Shown here: positions 17,289-29,979 of the stretch, piece by piece
Layout of the letters: each line of letters opens with the position of its first letter
Position numbering within the stretch: position 1 is the first letter of the stretch
Assembly (NCBI GenBank): GCA_017406465.1
Contig: JAFQYM010000045.1
Coordinates: 17,183-81,182 of the forward strand
Direction: 5' to 3'
Length of the DNA: 64,000 bases
Source: Kiritimatiellia bacterium
GTDB lineage: Bacteria > Verrucomicrobiota > Kiritimatiellia > RFP12 > UBA1067
Notes under the pieces: generated by a model
What the model was told of the DNA's origin: nothing
What the model saw: only the letters and a program-made list of their open reading frames with translations
Database searches by the model: none
Made by a program: the position numbers and the translations under genes

Positions 17289-19131
17289 ATGGCCGCCCGA
17301 GACGGACACGTCCATGTTCTCCCCTTGCACGTCGCGAACAAGATCGCGGCGGGCGAGGTCGTGGAACGCCCTGCATCCGTCGTGAAGGAGCTCGTTGAGA
17401 ACTCGGTGGACGCAGGCGCCACCAACATAAAGGTCTCCATCGCGCAGGGCGGGCGCAAGCTCGTCTCAGTGCGCGACGACGGCTGCGGGATGACGAAGGA
17501 TGACGCCCTTCTCTCGCTTGAGAGACAGGCGACGTCGAAGATCCTCGACGTAGACGACATAGAGAACATCGACACTCTCGGCTTCAGGGGAGAGGCGATT
17601 CCATCAATCGCGTCAGTGTCGCGCTTTTCCCTCGTGACCCGCCGCCACGACGCGGACGAGGGAACGCAAATCGTCGTGAACGCAGGAGAACTCGTCGAGA
17701 CGAGCACGGCGGGATGCCCGCCGGGAACGCTCGTGGAAGTGCGCGACCTCTTTTGCAATGTCCCGGCGCGTCGTAAGTTCCTGCGCTCATTCGCTACGGA
17801 AGAAGGTCGTGTAAAGGGAATATTCACAGTCCACGCGCTCGCGCACCCTGGCATCGGATTCTCTCTTGTCGTAGACGGACGAGAGCTCTACCGCCTCGCG
17901 CCCGCGACTTCACTCGCCGACCGCCTGCTCGATATCTACGGCGCTGACTTCGTCGAAAGCTTAATCCCCCTTCCACCGCCGTCCGATGCGCAAAGAAACG
18001 CCGTGCGCGTCTCTGGCTACATAGAAAAGCCAAACCTCTCTATGCCGACTCGGCGCGACCAATATGTGTTCGTAAACGGACGCCCTGCAACTGCGCCTTC
18101 TATCGCCTACGCCGTACGCGAGGCGTACCCGCACAGGCAGGGAGACATAAAGCCCGCGCTTTTCCTTTTCATCGAGCTGCCAGCGAACCAAGTTGACGTC
18201 AACGTCCATCCGACAAAGAGAGAAGTTCGCTTTCGCGACAACATCGCACTAAAGCGCGCGATTACAGAGGCGATTGAAGGAGCGCTTGGGCTTAGACCGA
18301 CGGCGAGCAATGTGGCAGCGAGCGAAATGGCGACAAGCGAGACGACCGGGACGAACAGGACGAACGGGACAGACGATACTGACGAGACAAAAATTCCACA
18401 TTCCCCAACTCCCCAACTTTCCCCCACTCCCCCCACTCCCTCACTCCCCCACCACCACTCTAACTCCCGCACCCGCGCCGACCCTAATTGACCCTAAGCC
18501 ACAACCTGTGGCAGTAGAGCTTCCTCTCGCTGCCGACGATACAGGCGCAAGGCCGTGGAAGTGGTTCAAGTTCCTCGCGACGACGGCGAGCGGCTATCTT
18601 CTCGTCGAGACCGATGCAGGACTCGTCACGATAAATCCACACGCCGCCCGCGAGCGCATCGCGTTTGAGCAGCTTCTCTCACGCTCCGGCCAAGGCGACG
18701 CCCTTTCGCAACAGCTTCTTATTCCAGAGACAATCCACCTCTCGCCTGTCGACGCGGCGCGAATCACGGCCGCGCTCGGTGATATCGAACCGATGGGCTT
18801 CAAGATCGAACCCTTCGGTCGTGACACCTTCAAGATTGACGCCGTCCCGCAGCTTATCGGCTCTCTCTCCCCTGCAGACGTCATTTCCACAGTTGCGCGC
18901 GATCTCTCGGAAGGCGGGGCAAGGCGAGGCGAACGCTGGCGCGAAGAGCTTGTAGCAAAATCGATAGCGCGTTCCTTCGCGGGAACGTCGCTTGCGCTCG
19001 ACGAAGCCGGCGCGACGCGGCTCGTAGAGGAGCTTGCAGCATGTCGCATGCCCTACATAAGCCCCGGCGGAAAGCCGACGATGATATTCACGTCGACGAG
19101 AGAACTCGACAGAAAGTTCGCGAAGAACTGA
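17289..19131 (+). CDS. mutL: DNA mismatch repair protein MutL, frameshifted in a C-rich repeat
   Basis: The ATG at 17289 follows the ftsZ stop by 1 nt. The first frame encodes the GHKL ATPase half: VANKIAAGEVVERPASVVKE, DDGCGM, GFRGEA, and NVHPTKREVRF near residue 315. It runs on to a stop near 18489. The C-terminal dimerisation half continues from ~18435 in the next frame (KWFKFLATTASGYLLVETD to ELDRKFAKN). Removing one C from the six-C run at 18429-18434 joins them into about 613 aa, the normal MutL length. The break lies in a Pro/Thr-rich linker. Either a sequencing or assembly error, a recent mutation, or a phase-variable switch. The nuclease motif is altered (NPHAARERIAFE rather than DQHA...). 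Confidence 0.85.
18400..18456 (+). repeat. C-rich octamer-like repeat in the mutL linker
   Basis: Degenerate units of the type CCCCAACT / CCCCCACT are repeated about six times. Homopolymer runs are five C (18421-18425), six C (18429-18434) and five C (18446-18450). The six-C run is one longer than its sister units and one base too long for the mutL frame, so it is the likely slippage site. Confidence 0.8.
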
Positions 19132-19158
19132 GGCGTTCGTCCGCGCAGGCCTCCAAAA

Positions 19159-19890
19159 TTACTGCCCGACGGCGAGGCGGGAGGCAAGGCGTTCTGGAAG
19201 GTCTGCGAGTCGGATGCGCTCCTGCGCGGCCTCAATGTCGTATTCAAGGCGGCGGTAGCGGATGGTGCGCGCCTTCTGGTCGTAGATGACATACGATGCG
19301 CGCGGGTCACCGTCGCGCGGCTGTCCTACGGAACCGACGTTCACGAAGTACTTGCGGCCAATCGGCAACGTGAAGTCCTGAGCGTCAATGCGGAAGACGC
19401 CATTCATCGACTTCTCGTAGATCATCGGGCAGTGCGTATGGCCGTGGAAGCATATCGGCGTAAGCTGCCTGAGGAAGTTGGCCTCGGCCTGGAGATTGTC
19501 GAACACGTACCCGAAGTTCTCGGGCCTGTCCATCGTCGAATGGACAAGCGTCACACCCATCTGCGTGTACGTAAACGGCAGGTTTCTGAGCCAGTATATC
19601 TCTTCCATGGACAGCTGCTTGCGCGTCCACTCCACGACTGCGGCGGCGGCCGGGTTGAAGTCGTCGAGATTCTGGCGTGACGACACGTAGTAGTCGTGGT
19701 TGCCAACGACGACCGGGCAGCCGAGCGCGCGTACGATCTCCATGCACTCGTGCGGGCAGGCGTTGTAACCGACGACGTCACCAGTGCACAGGAAGTCGGT
19801 CACGCCCTGGGCGCGGCAGTCGTCGAGAACGACGTTCAGTGCGTCGAGGTTGGCGTGTATGTCGCCGAGTATGGCAAAGAGCTTTGACAT
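19159..19890 (-). CDS. Calcineurin-like metallophosphoesterase
   Basis: 243 aa from the ATG at 19890, which shares one base with the ispD stop (TGATG). The metal-binding motifs are in order: GDIHAN (~9-14), GDVVGYNACP (~38-47), GNHDYY (~64-69) and GHTHCP (~150-155). The C-terminal GSVGQPRDGDPRA block is typical of the YfcE/DR1281-like group of bacterial phosphodiesterases. Cytosolic; the substrate is not evident from sequence. Third gene of the secA-ispD operon, converging on mutL with a 27-bp gap. Confidence 0.85.
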   Translation of the reverse strand: MSKLFAILGDIHANLDALNVVLDDCRAQGVTDFLCTGDVVGYNACPHECMEIVRALGCPVVVGNHDYYVSSRQNLDDFNPAAAAVVEWTRKQLSMEEIYWLRNLPFTYTQMGVTLVHSTMDRPENFGYVFDNLQAEANFLRQLTPICFHGHTHCPMIYEKSMNGVFRIDAQDFTLPIGRKYFVNVGSVGQPRDGDPRASYVIYDQKARTIRYRRLEYDIEAAQERIRLADLPERLASRLAVGQ

Positions 19891-20557
19891 CACTTTACGA
19901 GCAGCGCGCTCGCTATCTGAAGGTCTTCGACGGTTGTTATCTTGAAGTTGGGCGCCCTGTTCTCGTAGATGCGCACGGTCTCGCCGGAAAGCTCGACGGC
20001 CTGGCAGTCGTCGGTAACGTCGTTCTTGCCGAGGTTCTTGTATGCATTTGCGAGAATCTTGAAATGGAAGGCCTGCGGAGTCTGCACCGCCCAGAGCTTA
20101 TCGCGGTCCTCAGTGCCGGAAACCGCCGTGCCCTTCTCGACGCGCTTCACGGTGTCGGTGATGCGACGGCCTACCGTCGCGGCGCCCACGCGCTTCGCGA
20201 GCTTCACGACCTCGGAGACGACATCAGGCGTAATGCAGGGCCTCGCACCGTCATGGACGACGACAAAGCGCGTATCCGCGTCGCATGCAGCGAGCCCCGC
20301 CTGCACGGATTCCTGGCGCTTGTTGCCACCGGGGACAATCGCAATAAGCTTGGAGATGCCAAACATCCTGGCGACCGCCTTTGCGGCGAGCTGCTGCTCC
20401 TTGCGGACGACGAGGACGATCCTGTCTACGTCGGCGCACCTCTCAAACGCGAGAAGCGACCATGCCACGACAGGCTTGTTGCCCAAGCTCAGAAACGCCT
20501 TGTCCGTTCCTGTTCCCATCCGCTCGGACTTTCCGGCGGCCACTATTATCGCAGTCG

Positions 20558-20561
<4 letters not shown>
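19890..20561 (-). CDS. ispD: 2-C-methyl-D-erythritol 4-phosphate cytidylyltransferase
   Basis: 223 aa from the ATG at 20561, which overlaps the secA stop by 4 bp and has GGGAGGAAC upstream. The nucleotide-binding start [28 protein letters not shown] and the C-terminal [25 protein letters not shown] are family signatures. It couples CTP to methylerythritol phosphate in the non-mevalonate isoprenoid pathway. The longer open frame upstream lies inside secA and is a shadow. Confidence 0.95.
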
Positions 20562-23575
<3,014 letters not shown>

Positions 23576-23585
23576 ACTACGCGAT

Positions 23586-23591
23586 ATTATA
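23586..23591 (-). promoter_or_regulatory. Extended -10 promoter of secA
   Basis: TGG-TATAAT on the minus strand, 10 nt before the ATG at 23575. The 130 bp further upstream, to the end of the next gene, holds no feature I can name. Confidence 0.65.
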
Positions 23592-23727
23592 CCAAATTTT
23601 TCGGCACAGCGGGGAAAATAAGCGCAATCCGCGCTTATCCCATGCCATGCCTGGACTTTCGCCCGCTACAAGGCCTTCTGTGACTGAAGGAAACAGAGGG
23701 CTTTGTCGTGATTTCGCAAAGCCACCG

Positions 23728-25824
23728 TCAGTCGGTGGTGAGCTTCTCCTCAAGCCATTCGCGGCGCAAACGTGCGATTTCGTAGTCAAAGTTGAGCATC
23801 GCCACACCGGCCTTGTCGTAGATTTCGACAACCTCGGCGTCCGTAAGCTCGCGCGAAATGCGGTCTGCAAACGGCTTAAGCTCCTCGACAAGCGGCTTGA
23901 CCTTCGCGAGATAGAACGCCTGGTCGCCGAGCACGGGGTCGGACCACCGCTCGGCGTCGCCGTTCGAGCGCGGATTGATCGAGTTCCTAAAGACATTGCG
24001 CGCCGGAAGGAGCAGCGTACGCTTGATCGCGGCAAGCGCCTTGGCGTCCACGCCCTCGAAGCGCATCTCTGCGAACGACGAGCGGTTGTGGACCGAAATC
24101 GACCCGCCGAGGCTCATGCCGCCGTGAGACCAGTTGAGGAACTCGACGTACCAGGCGTTCTTCCCGTCGGGGAGCGAATCAAAAACCGCGGCCCAGGGAA
24201 TCTCCACGAGCGTCGCCGTGCCGTCGGCGAGATAGAGACTCGAGCAGGCAAGCGTCCCGCGCTTCTCCTGCGTCACGCGGTAGCCCGTCCCGTTGTCGTA
24301 CTGAGTGAGGAAGTTGTCGGCGACCTCTGCCCCCTCGTTCGCCCCGAACATGATGCAGTGGTAGGGACTGTCGATTCCTGTCGCCACATACGATTCGACG
24401 CCCGGGGCGTTCGCGAAGCCGGCCCGGATGTCGTCCATGTTGTCGAGATACTGGCGGAGGAGGAACTTGACGCCACGCTCGTCGCAAAACGCGAAGAGCT
24501 CCGACGGACGGAACTTCTCGCCCTTGTCGGTCGTCATCTCGCGGCCCGTGAGCGCGGAGTCCGTCTCGATGAGGAACTTGAGGTTGTCGCCATACTTGTA
24601 GACGAGCGGCGTCTTTTCGGCCTTTGCGAAAAAGCCCGACTCGACGATGCCGCGAATGTCGTGCGGCGCACCGCTCCACCACTTGCACGCGAACTTCACC
24701 GGCTTGCGCGGCGGCACGATCTTCTCGCGCGCCTGCCAGATCTTCCGCGCCCCTGCCTCATTGCCGCACGTGAGGAAGTCCTGCGCCTGTTCGGCGAGGA
24801 GCTTGGCGAGCTCGACCTTGTCGTCGGCCTTGTCCTGGGCCTTCAGCCAGTCTTTGCACGCATCGATTGCACGGCCCGCGTTGTCGCCGACCTTGCAGAA
24901 AGCGAGGAATCTCTCTGCCGCCTTGAGTGCGTTTGGATTCACCTTGTTATTCGGATCCTTCGCCTCCTCGACGACAGCGCGCGCATACTTCTCCGACAGG
25001 GCGTCGAGGTCGTGGGTCTTGAAGCCGCGCAGATACTGGAACTTGTCGGCGGAGGAGGGCTTGATCTGCGCGTTGGGGAACGAATCGACGAACCCGACAA
25101 GCCATGCCGCGAACGCAGGGGACTTGAAGGCCTTGTCGCCCGCACGGTTCCGCCAGTTCCAAGTCGCCGACTGGAAAGCCTGCCGCACGCAGTCGGACTT
25201 TTCGTCGGCCGCAAGCTTGCCCTTCACGAGGTCCGGCACCTTCGCCTTGAAATACGCGGCATCCCTTTCGGCGCAGAACTTGAAGTAATCGTTAAGCGCG
25301 CGGGAGTAGGCGCCCGACTTCACTTCGTTCTTCGCGAGCTCCGCGAGATACCACGCTTCGTCGCGTTTTTCCTGCTCCGGCTTGGGGTCGAGGCCCATCA
25401 ACCTGCGGAGGTCGCCTCTGCGCGACTCGGCGTATTTCCTGTCGTCGTCCGAAAGATCCTTGAACGCGAATGGCTTCTCGACCTCGGCGATCGCCCCCTT
25501 CTCGTCGCGTGTCGCCTCGAGGCGGTACTGGGCGATCTGGCGGCAGATGTCGATCTTCTCCCTGTTCTTGAACACGGGGTCTTCAAGCGCCTTTTCGAGC
25601 TTCTCTCGCGCGGCGTCGATGCTGTCGTGCCAGTAGTTGGCGAAGCCGCCTTTAAAATCCTTATTGGCGATTTCCTCTGCCTCTTTGCGAAGCGTCTTCC
25701 ACGCCTCGGCGCTCGCCTTGGCCTCTGCGCGCGCCTTTTCCTGCGCGGACTTCTCCTCCGGCGTGAGCGCCAGGGCGAACCCGGCAGCCAGAACAGCAAC
25801 TGCAATGATAGCGATCTTCTTCAT
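23728..25824 (-). CDS. Large secreted protein with helical N-part and possible carbohydrate-binding C-part
   Basis: 698 aa with a signal peptide (MKKIAIIAVAVLAAGFALA). Residues ~22-380 are rich in Ala, Lys, Asp and Glu, helical and tetratricopeptide-like in composition without clear repeats. Residues ~390-650 are beta-rich, with aromatic pairs and a layout like the CBM9/DOMON-type domains found in secreted proteins of this phylum (YHCIMFGANEGAEV, WYVEFLNWSHGGMSLGG). I cannot assign a function. It ends the co-directional run from 29801 downward (36-bp gap to the next gene). Confidence 0.6.
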   Translation of the reverse strand: MKKIAIIAVAVLAAGFALALTPEEKSAQEKARAEAKASAEAWKTLRKEAEEIANKDFKGGFANYWHDSIDAAREKLEKALEDPVFKNREKIDICRQIAQYRLEATRDEKGAIAEVEKPFAFKDLSDDDRKYAESRRGDLRRLMGLDPKPEQEKRDEAWYLAELAKNEVKSGAYSRALNDYFKFCAERDAAYFKAKVPDLVKGKLAADEKSDCVRQAFQSATWNWRNRAGDKAFKSPAFAAWLVGFVDSFPNAQIKPSSADKFQYLRGFKTHDLDALSEKYARAVVEEAKDPNNKVNPNALKAAERFLAFCKVGDNAGRAIDACKDWLKAQDKADDKVELAKLLAEQAQDFLTCGNEAGARKIWQAREKIVPPRKPVKFACKWWSGAPHDIRGIVESGFFAKAEKTPLVYKYGDNLKFLIETDSALTGREMTTDKGEKFRPSELFAFCDERGVKFLLRQYLDNMDDIRAGFANAPGVESYVATGIDSPYHCIMFGANEGAEVADNFLTQYDNGTGYRVTQEKRGTLACSSLYLADGTATLVEIPWAAVFDSLPDGKNAWYVEFLNWSHGGMSLGGSISVHNRSSFAEMRFEGVDAKALAAIKRTLLLPARNVFRNSINPRSNGDAERWSDPVLGDQAFYLAKVKPLVEELKPFADRISRELTDAEVVEIYDKAGVAMLNFDYEIARLRREWLEEKLTTD

Positions 25825-25860
25825 TTCAAGTCTCCCGTCTGTAAGTCGTTTCCTGTTTCT

Positions 25861-27669
25861 TCACTTCCCGAGTGCGCCGCGCAGCTCGAGAATCTTTGCA
25901 ATCATCTCGAGACGCACCGCGTCGAGATCCATCGTCTCGCCCTTGAGCATAGCGAGGTACATCCGCGCCTTCTTGCCGAGAATGCGCACGTCCACGTCCT
26001 TCGATGCGGCCGCCTCGTCAGCGAGGTCGAGCAGGTACGACGCATAGCGGATGTCGTCGCAGGCCTCTCGGAAGCCCGCGTACTCGATCGTCTCCATAAG
26101 CCCCTGCGAATTGCAGTAGCTGACGACCATCGGGCGGTAGAGGATGTTCGCGCGGTCGTTGAAGCTACCGATGGCGAACTCGTAGTTGTGCGCCATCGTA
26201 AGGCCGTTGAGCCAGCCGAGGATGCCGTGCTGGCGGCGCGTGTACTGCGGGTTTTCGCTGCCAGTGTGCTGAGAGGCGTAGAAGCCAATTGGATACGCGC
26301 CGATCTCGCGCCACGGGCGTGACTTCAGGTAGGCGTTCTCCGGCTCGCCCGCCATTGGGTAGTGCCCGTAGGCGTAGCCGCCCTTGTAGAGAAGTCCCTC
26401 GTGCCCGGCGCAGCCGATCGAAATGCCATACTTCTCGTATTCGCGGAAGAGCTCGCGGTGTGCCGTCACGAACGCCGTCCCCTGCTCGTCGCCGTGCCCG
26501 CAGCAGATCTTCGCGTCGCCGAGGACCTTCTTGTAGAACGCGCTGCACTTCTTCGCCGCGTCCTGCGCCCAGCGAAGATGCTCGTACTTCATGCGCCCTC
26601 CGAAGTTCAGCCCGAACCACGGCACCATGTTGGAGCCCCACACGACGTCGAGCGGGAAGCCGATTTCGCGCAGCAGCGGGACGCACCAGGCGTTGTTCTC
26701 GCCGATCCAGACGGCATGGAACATCGAATGGTCGTAGAGAGACTGGAGCCATGCGCGGAAGCACTTCTTCGCCTTCGCCTCGTCGCCATCGAAGTTGCCG
26801 ACGAGCCGCTCGAGGTTCGGCATCGCGCCCATGCATGAATGCATGTACGCCTTGTCCCTCTGGAGATAGCCCTTTGGAAAGGGAAGCGCAAACGGCAGGA
26901 CGCGCACGGCAAGCGGTATCTTCGCGAGCTCCTTCCCCTTGCGCGAGACGGTCACGGAACCCTTGTAGACGCCGGGCTTCTGGTTCTTCGGCGGATGGAT
27001 CGTCAGGAAGAACTGCTTGAAGGAATTCTTCTCGAGCGTGACGGGCAGAAGCCGGTCCGCGTCGGCAAAGCCGTCGGAATACTGCCACTTTTCCTTCTCG
27101 GGATTCATCTCCTTTGGCGACGAAATCCAGACGAACTCGTCCTTTCCGCCCTTCCGGACGCGGGCGTAGTTTGCGGGGCCGTCGCCGTCCTTGACGACCT
27201 TGATCAGGTTCTCGTCGTGGAGCAGGAGTTCCGGGACAAGCTTGAGCCCGATGTCGTCGAAATAGCTCACCCAGCCGTTGCCGTTCTGGAACCAGAGCTT
27301 GACGACGCGAAGGTCGTTAGGCAAGCCGAGATCGACCTTGAGCTCGATGCCGTCGATATCGCTGAAAGAAAAGAGCTCGAACGAACAGGCCTCGAACTCG
27401 TCCTGGGCAAGGACGCAGCGGACAGTCCCGCCGAGCGTCCCGTCGTCCGGCCAGGTGTCGTCGAGGCGCATGAGGTCGCTCAACGCCGGAACGGCAAAGA
27501 ACGCCACGTCGTCCTTTACGCCGAGCTCGCGCAACCGCTTCGCGTTTTCTGCCTTCAGCGTCTTCGCACGCTCTTTCTGCGCGTTCCAGACGGTGTCTTC
27601 CACGCCTGCGCTCGTCGCGCCGGACGCTATTGCGCACATGGCGCAAACCAACATGTACCTTGCTTTCAT
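25861..27669 (-). CDS. Secreted glycosidase-like protein (GH123/DUF4091-like)
   Basis: 602 aa with a signal peptide ending near ATSAG. Residues ~60-270 are beta-sandwich-like, with the phrase FKQFFLTIHPPKNQKPGVYK that typifies the N-terminal domain of GH123/DUF4091-type glycosidases. Residues ~290-560 look like a TIM barrel with many aromatics and CCGHGDEQG, a possible acidic active site. Probable role: hydrolysis of a host or plant glycan outside the inner membrane. The gap to the upstream gene is only 8 bp. Confidence 0.6.
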   Translation of the reverse strand: MKARYMLVCAMCAIASGATSAGVEDTVWNAQKERAKTLKAENAKRLRELGVKDDVAFFAVPALSDLMRLDDTWPDDGTLGGTVRCVLAQDEFEACSFELFSFSDIDGIELKVDLGLPNDLRVVKLWFQNGNGWVSYFDDIGLKLVPELLLHDENLIKVVKDGDGPANYARVRKGGKDEFVWISSPKEMNPEKEKWQYSDGFADADRLLPVTLEKNSFKQFFLTIHPPKNQKPGVYKGSVTVSRKGKELAKIPLAVRVLPFALPFPKGYLQRDKAYMHSCMGAMPNLERLVGNFDGDEAKAKKCFRAWLQSLYDHSMFHAVWIGENNAWCVPLLREIGFPLDVVWGSNMVPWFGLNFGGRMKYEHLRWAQDAAKKCSAFYKKVLGDAKICCGHGDEQGTAFVTAHRELFREYEKYGISIGCAGHEGLLYKGGYAYGHYPMAGEPENAYLKSRPWREIGAYPIGFYASQHTGSENPQYTRRQHGILGWLNGLTMAHNYEFAIGSFNDRANILYRPMVVSYCNSQGLMETIEYAGFREACDDIRYASYLLDLADEAAASKDVDVRILGKKARMYLAMLKGETMDLDAVRLEMIAKILELRGALGK

Positions 27670-27677
27670 TTGTCCTT

Positions 27678-29801
27678 TTACTCCTTGTTAAGTTTCTCTT
27701 CCGGGCGCAGCCGGACCGACTCGACAAGACGGAACTCGCCGGGTGCGAGGGTCACGAAGTCCTTGTCGCCGAACTGCTGCAGGACGAAGCTGCGCTCGTG
27801 CGCGTAGTCGAGGTTCAGCAGACATATCTTCCCCTCGTCGGGGAAATACGAATAGACGATCCAGCGGCAGTCCTCGTCGGGATTCTCGAAGTCCCGGCCT
27901 GTGATCCACACGTTCCCCCGCCCAAGCGTCGCCGCATAACGGTAGAGATAGCCGACGAGCCCGACGTCCTCGACCTCCGCACCGCAGCCGACGTCCATGT
28001 TCGCGGCCGCAGGATAGGCGTACCAGTTCATAAGCAGTACCTGCCCCTTCCCGTTGCGGCAGCGCAGGATGAACGGCTCGCCATCCTCGTCGTCAACCGC
28101 GATCGGCTCGAAGGCCTCCTCCGGCGCCGCGTATTCGAGCTTCCCAAGCGGCAGACACATGTAGCCGAAACGCCGACGCGCCGCGAACCCGAGGCAGTTC
28201 GGCGTCACGGACGGGGCTGTAGCCCAATACTTGCGCTTCGTCTCCCCAACGACCTTGAGCCCGCACAGTTCCGTCAGGTCTCCCCCGTTGATGAGCTTCG
28301 CGGCCGACATGTCCGTGTAACTACGCGCATTGTCCGTCGAAAGATGGCATAGCCCGATTACGAGCGTGCCGCCGCCCTTGACGTAGTCGCACAGAACGGC
28401 ATACTGGCGCGGCGTGCATGTATTCCACCCCGAGAACATGACAACCTTGTAGTTCGAGAGCAGATGCTCCGCCGACGGACCCTCACCCGCGAACGAAACA
28501 ATGTCGCAAAGACCATACGGCGTCGCGGAGAAATGGATGTTCTTGTTAGGCGCGAGCATCGGCGGAAGCGGCATGACGGCCTTCCGCACCGTCTCCCAGC
28601 TCGCCTCAGGCAGGCCATGCATCCAGTTGGGGTTCTTCCGAGCGAGTGCGTACGCAGCGCAGATCGCCGCGCCCGGGATGCAGCGCGAGTCGCCGAGGTC
28701 CAGATAGCCCTTCGCAAGCGCCCACGTCGCCTCGGGCTGGCCCTTCGGCGCAGGGTGTGCACGGCAGTACGCGTAGAAGTCCGCGAGCGTGCGGCGGTAC
28801 TTGACCGCGACCGGGGAGCGCCAGTCTATCGACGGAAACTTCTTCCTCGCCTCGTCCATCACGGGCTCCACCTGCTCCGCGACGACCTCTTTCGTCAACC
28901 GCGTGGAGAGCTTGCGAATCGGCTTGGGCATGCGCGACATCGGCGAATCCTCGCACAGCGAGCTCTGGAGCTGGAAGCATCCTGACTCGTTGATAATGAC
29001 CTTCGCGCCGGTCATGTACTTGAGGTAAAGCGCCGTTTCGAGCGTCTTCGCCTTGTAAGGGTTTTTATGGGGAATCCAGCTGTACCACTCGTGCGCGAGG
29101 TGCGACCCCCAGAGCGGCAGGTCGTACTGGCGATAGAGACCGCGCCCGAGCGCCGAAGAAAGAGTGAGGTCGCCGAACGGGAAGTCCTCGGTGCAAGGAA
29201 CCTCGACCCCCGCGGCGACTTCGTAGTCGAGCGAGAAATTCGCCGATGTCGCCATAACCTTTCCCCAGCCCTCCGCGTGGAGCTTGGCGACATGCTCGCG
29301 CACACGTCCCATGTATTCGGCCGCGACGGACTCGAGTGTGCCGCCGCGCTCGCCCAGGTCGTTGAGCGCGAAGTTGTAGCGCTCGCCAAAGTCATAGCCG
29401 ATCCAGAAAGTCCCGAGTTCGTCCACGAGGGCCCGCGCGAGGCCGTTCGTCGCCGTCGAGTAGATGCAGGTGGAGTAGATGCCCTTCTCCTTCGCGAGGC
29501 GGCAGAGGTCGCGCAGCTTCTCGCCGCGCTGCCAGAACTGGAGCGTGTTGCAGAAGCCCTCTTTGGCACACAGCTCTACGGCGCCCGTCGGATCGAGCGT
29601 GCCGGGCTCCCAGTAGGTGAAGCAGAACCCGCCGCAGAGCATTCCGCCGATCGGCGAGTAGACGCCCGCGCCAAGGTACAGCCCCGCGTCTTCGGGGACA
29701 GGGACCTTCTCACCGGCGCAGCATGGCGATGCCAAGAAAAGAACGAATGCGGCCGACGCCGACAAGCGGACAAGACTCTTTCTGCAATATTTCGATTTCA
29801 T
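27678..29801 (-). CDS. Secreted TIM-barrel glycosidase-like protein with amidotransferase-like domain
   Basis: 707 aa with a signal peptide (ending near CCAG). The first ~350 residues have a TIM-barrel character (GFCNTLQFWQRGEKLRDLCR, GWGKVMATSANFSLDYE, WGSHLAHEWYSW). Residues ~440-560 resemble the glutamine-amidotransferase-like or beta-galactosidase trimerisation fold (YKVVMFSGWNTCTPRQYAVL, VKGGGTLVIGLCH). The last ~100 residues are beta-rich. This layout recalls GH42-like or uncharacterised secreted hydrolases; no catalytic pair can be assigned by eye. A leaderless-type promoter lies at 29808-29813. Confidence 0.55.
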   Translation of the reverse strand: MKSKYCRKSLVRLSASAAFVLFLASPCCAGEKVPVPEDAGLYLGAGVYSPIGGMLCGGFCFTYWEPGTLDPTGAVELCAKEGFCNTLQFWQRGEKLRDLCRLAKEKGIYSTCIYSTATNGLARALVDELGTFWIGYDFGERYNFALNDLGERGGTLESVAAEYMGRVREHVAKLHAEGWGKVMATSANFSLDYEVAAGVEVPCTEDFPFGDLTLSSALGRGLYRQYDLPLWGSHLAHEWYSWIPHKNPYKAKTLETALYLKYMTGAKVIINESGCFQLQSSLCEDSPMSRMPKPIRKLSTRLTKEVVAEQVEPVMDEARKKFPSIDWRSPVAVKYRRTLADFYAYCRAHPAPKGQPEATWALAKGYLDLGDSRCIPGAAICAAYALARKNPNWMHGLPEASWETVRKAVMPLPPMLAPNKNIHFSATPYGLCDIVSFAGEGPSAEHLLSNYKVVMFSGWNTCTPRQYAVLCDYVKGGGTLVIGLCHLSTDNARSYTDMSAAKLINGGDLTELCGLKVVGETKRKYWATAPSVTPNCLGFAARRRFGYMCLPLGKLEYAAPEEAFEPIAVDDEDGEPFILRCRNGKGQVLLMNWYAYPAAANMDVGCGAEVEDVGLVGYLYRYAATLGRGNVWITGRDFENPDEDCRWIVYSYFPDEGKICLLNLDYAHERSFVLQQFGDKDFVTLAPGEFRLVESVRLRPEEKLNKE

Positions 29802-29807
29802 CTTTTA

Positions 29808-29813
29808 ATTGTA
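29808..29813 (-). promoter_or_regulatory. Extended -10 promoter of the 707-aa secreted hydrolase gene
   Basis: TGA-TACAAT on the minus strand, 6 nt before the ATG at 29801. The 165 bp beyond it, to the next gene, show nothing recognisable. Confidence 0.5.
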
Positions 29814-29979
29814 TCAAATCTCGGCGAGTTGCACAACCTGCGGTCCTTTCAAGCCGTACCCTGTCTCCAATGTAAGAATGCGCCACACGTTCAAAGCGTT
29901 CAAAATTTTTGCATCCATTGCCGGCAACGCACGACGCATGACGCGGCAGATGCGCAGAGGCACAGTACGACAAATGCGA

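Noticed and set aside
23592..23727. Hairpin GGCTTTG / CAAAGCC before the secA promoter as terminator
   Set aside because: Seven-base stem with an 11-nt loop and no convincing T-run; too weak to list as a terminator.
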